DNA of 64,000 nucleotides from Oleidesulfovibrio alaskensis DSM 16109 (lineage in GTDB: Bacteria > Desulfobacterota > Desulfovibrionia > Desulfovibrionales > Desulfovibrionaceae): assembly GCF_000482745.1 (NCBI RefSeq), contig NZ_AXWQ01000004.1, forward strand, positions 310,001-374,000. The letters are read 5' to 3'. Shown piece by piece: positions 63,978 through 64,000 of this stretch. Each line of letters begins with the position of its first letter. The first letter of the stretch is position 1. Made by a program: the position numbers and the translations under genes. The notes below the pieces were generated by a model, which made no database searches, had not been told where the DNA came from, and saw only the letters and a list, made by a program, of their open reading frames with translations.

Positions 63978-64000
63978 GGCGGCAGCGGCCAGCGCTGCGG

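Overview
The window is chromosomal DNA of a high-GC Gram-negative bacterium. Gene content points to a sulfate-reducing deltaproteobacterium of the Desulfovibrio/Oleidesulfovibrio type: a LUD-family lactate-utilisation-like protein, a succinyl-CoA synthetase beta-alpha fusion, a TPR-bearing YcaO protein, a Tad pilus locus driven by sigma-54, and several proteins of the kind annotated as conserved hypotheticals in that group. This placement is inference from gene content; no marker was searched. I saw no rRNA, CRISPR array, insertion sequence or prophage.

Layout. 1-8.4 kb (minus strand): the 5' part of a pyruvate/indolepyruvate-type decarboxylase, a fused CoA ligase, then a tight run of HD-domain nuclease, tmk, deacetylase-like protein, TPR protein and LUD protein ending in a strong terminator. 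8.7-11.7 kb (plus): surE, then fba-gap behind an apparently operator-controlled promoter. 11.7-15.2 kb (minus): EAL/HDOD protein, NFACT protein and DksA. 15.5-16.1 kb: a five-gene tRNA array with three identical tRNA-Gly(GCC) copies, tRNA-Gly(CCC) and tRNA-Cys. 16.6-18.8 kb: a YcaO-TPR enzyme followed by a 46-residue peptide gene with two near-identical repeats, which I consider the most interesting candidate system here (possible RiPP precursor plus modifying enzyme). 19.0-19.9 kb: autoregulated TetR plus SMR efflux pump. 20-26.5 kb: a large protein with a CCHC zinc knuckle, a divergent MoaE, and a TreS-maltokinase fusion whose kinase half has lost both catalytic aspartates.

27.3-43.6 kb is one continuous Tad/Flp pilus locus. 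A sigma-54 response regulator gene comes first, then a 430-base control region with three TCTA-N7-TAGA sites and a consensus -24/-12 promoter, then the flp pilin, an attenuator-like terminator, and tadV-cpaB-cpaC-lipoprotein-tadZ-tadA-tadB-tadC-tadD-tadE-tadG-tadF, closed by a hybrid histidine kinase. The regulator and kinase at the two ends are the obvious partners for controlling the pilus.

43.7-64 kb: an NSS-family symporter and a PP-loop/NFACT-R RNA thiolation-like protein (minus), recA and alaS with strong terminators, a degenerate HMA protein, miaB with a bifunctional-nuclease-family gene and a PHP-like protein lacking its metal ligands, an RND pump without an adaptor gene, a zinc-ribbon protein, a 27-residue membrane peptide, a receiver-TPR protein, a minus-strand phoB-pstB-phoU operon, a DEDDy exonuclease, and a polyferredoxin-type membrane protein running to the window edge.
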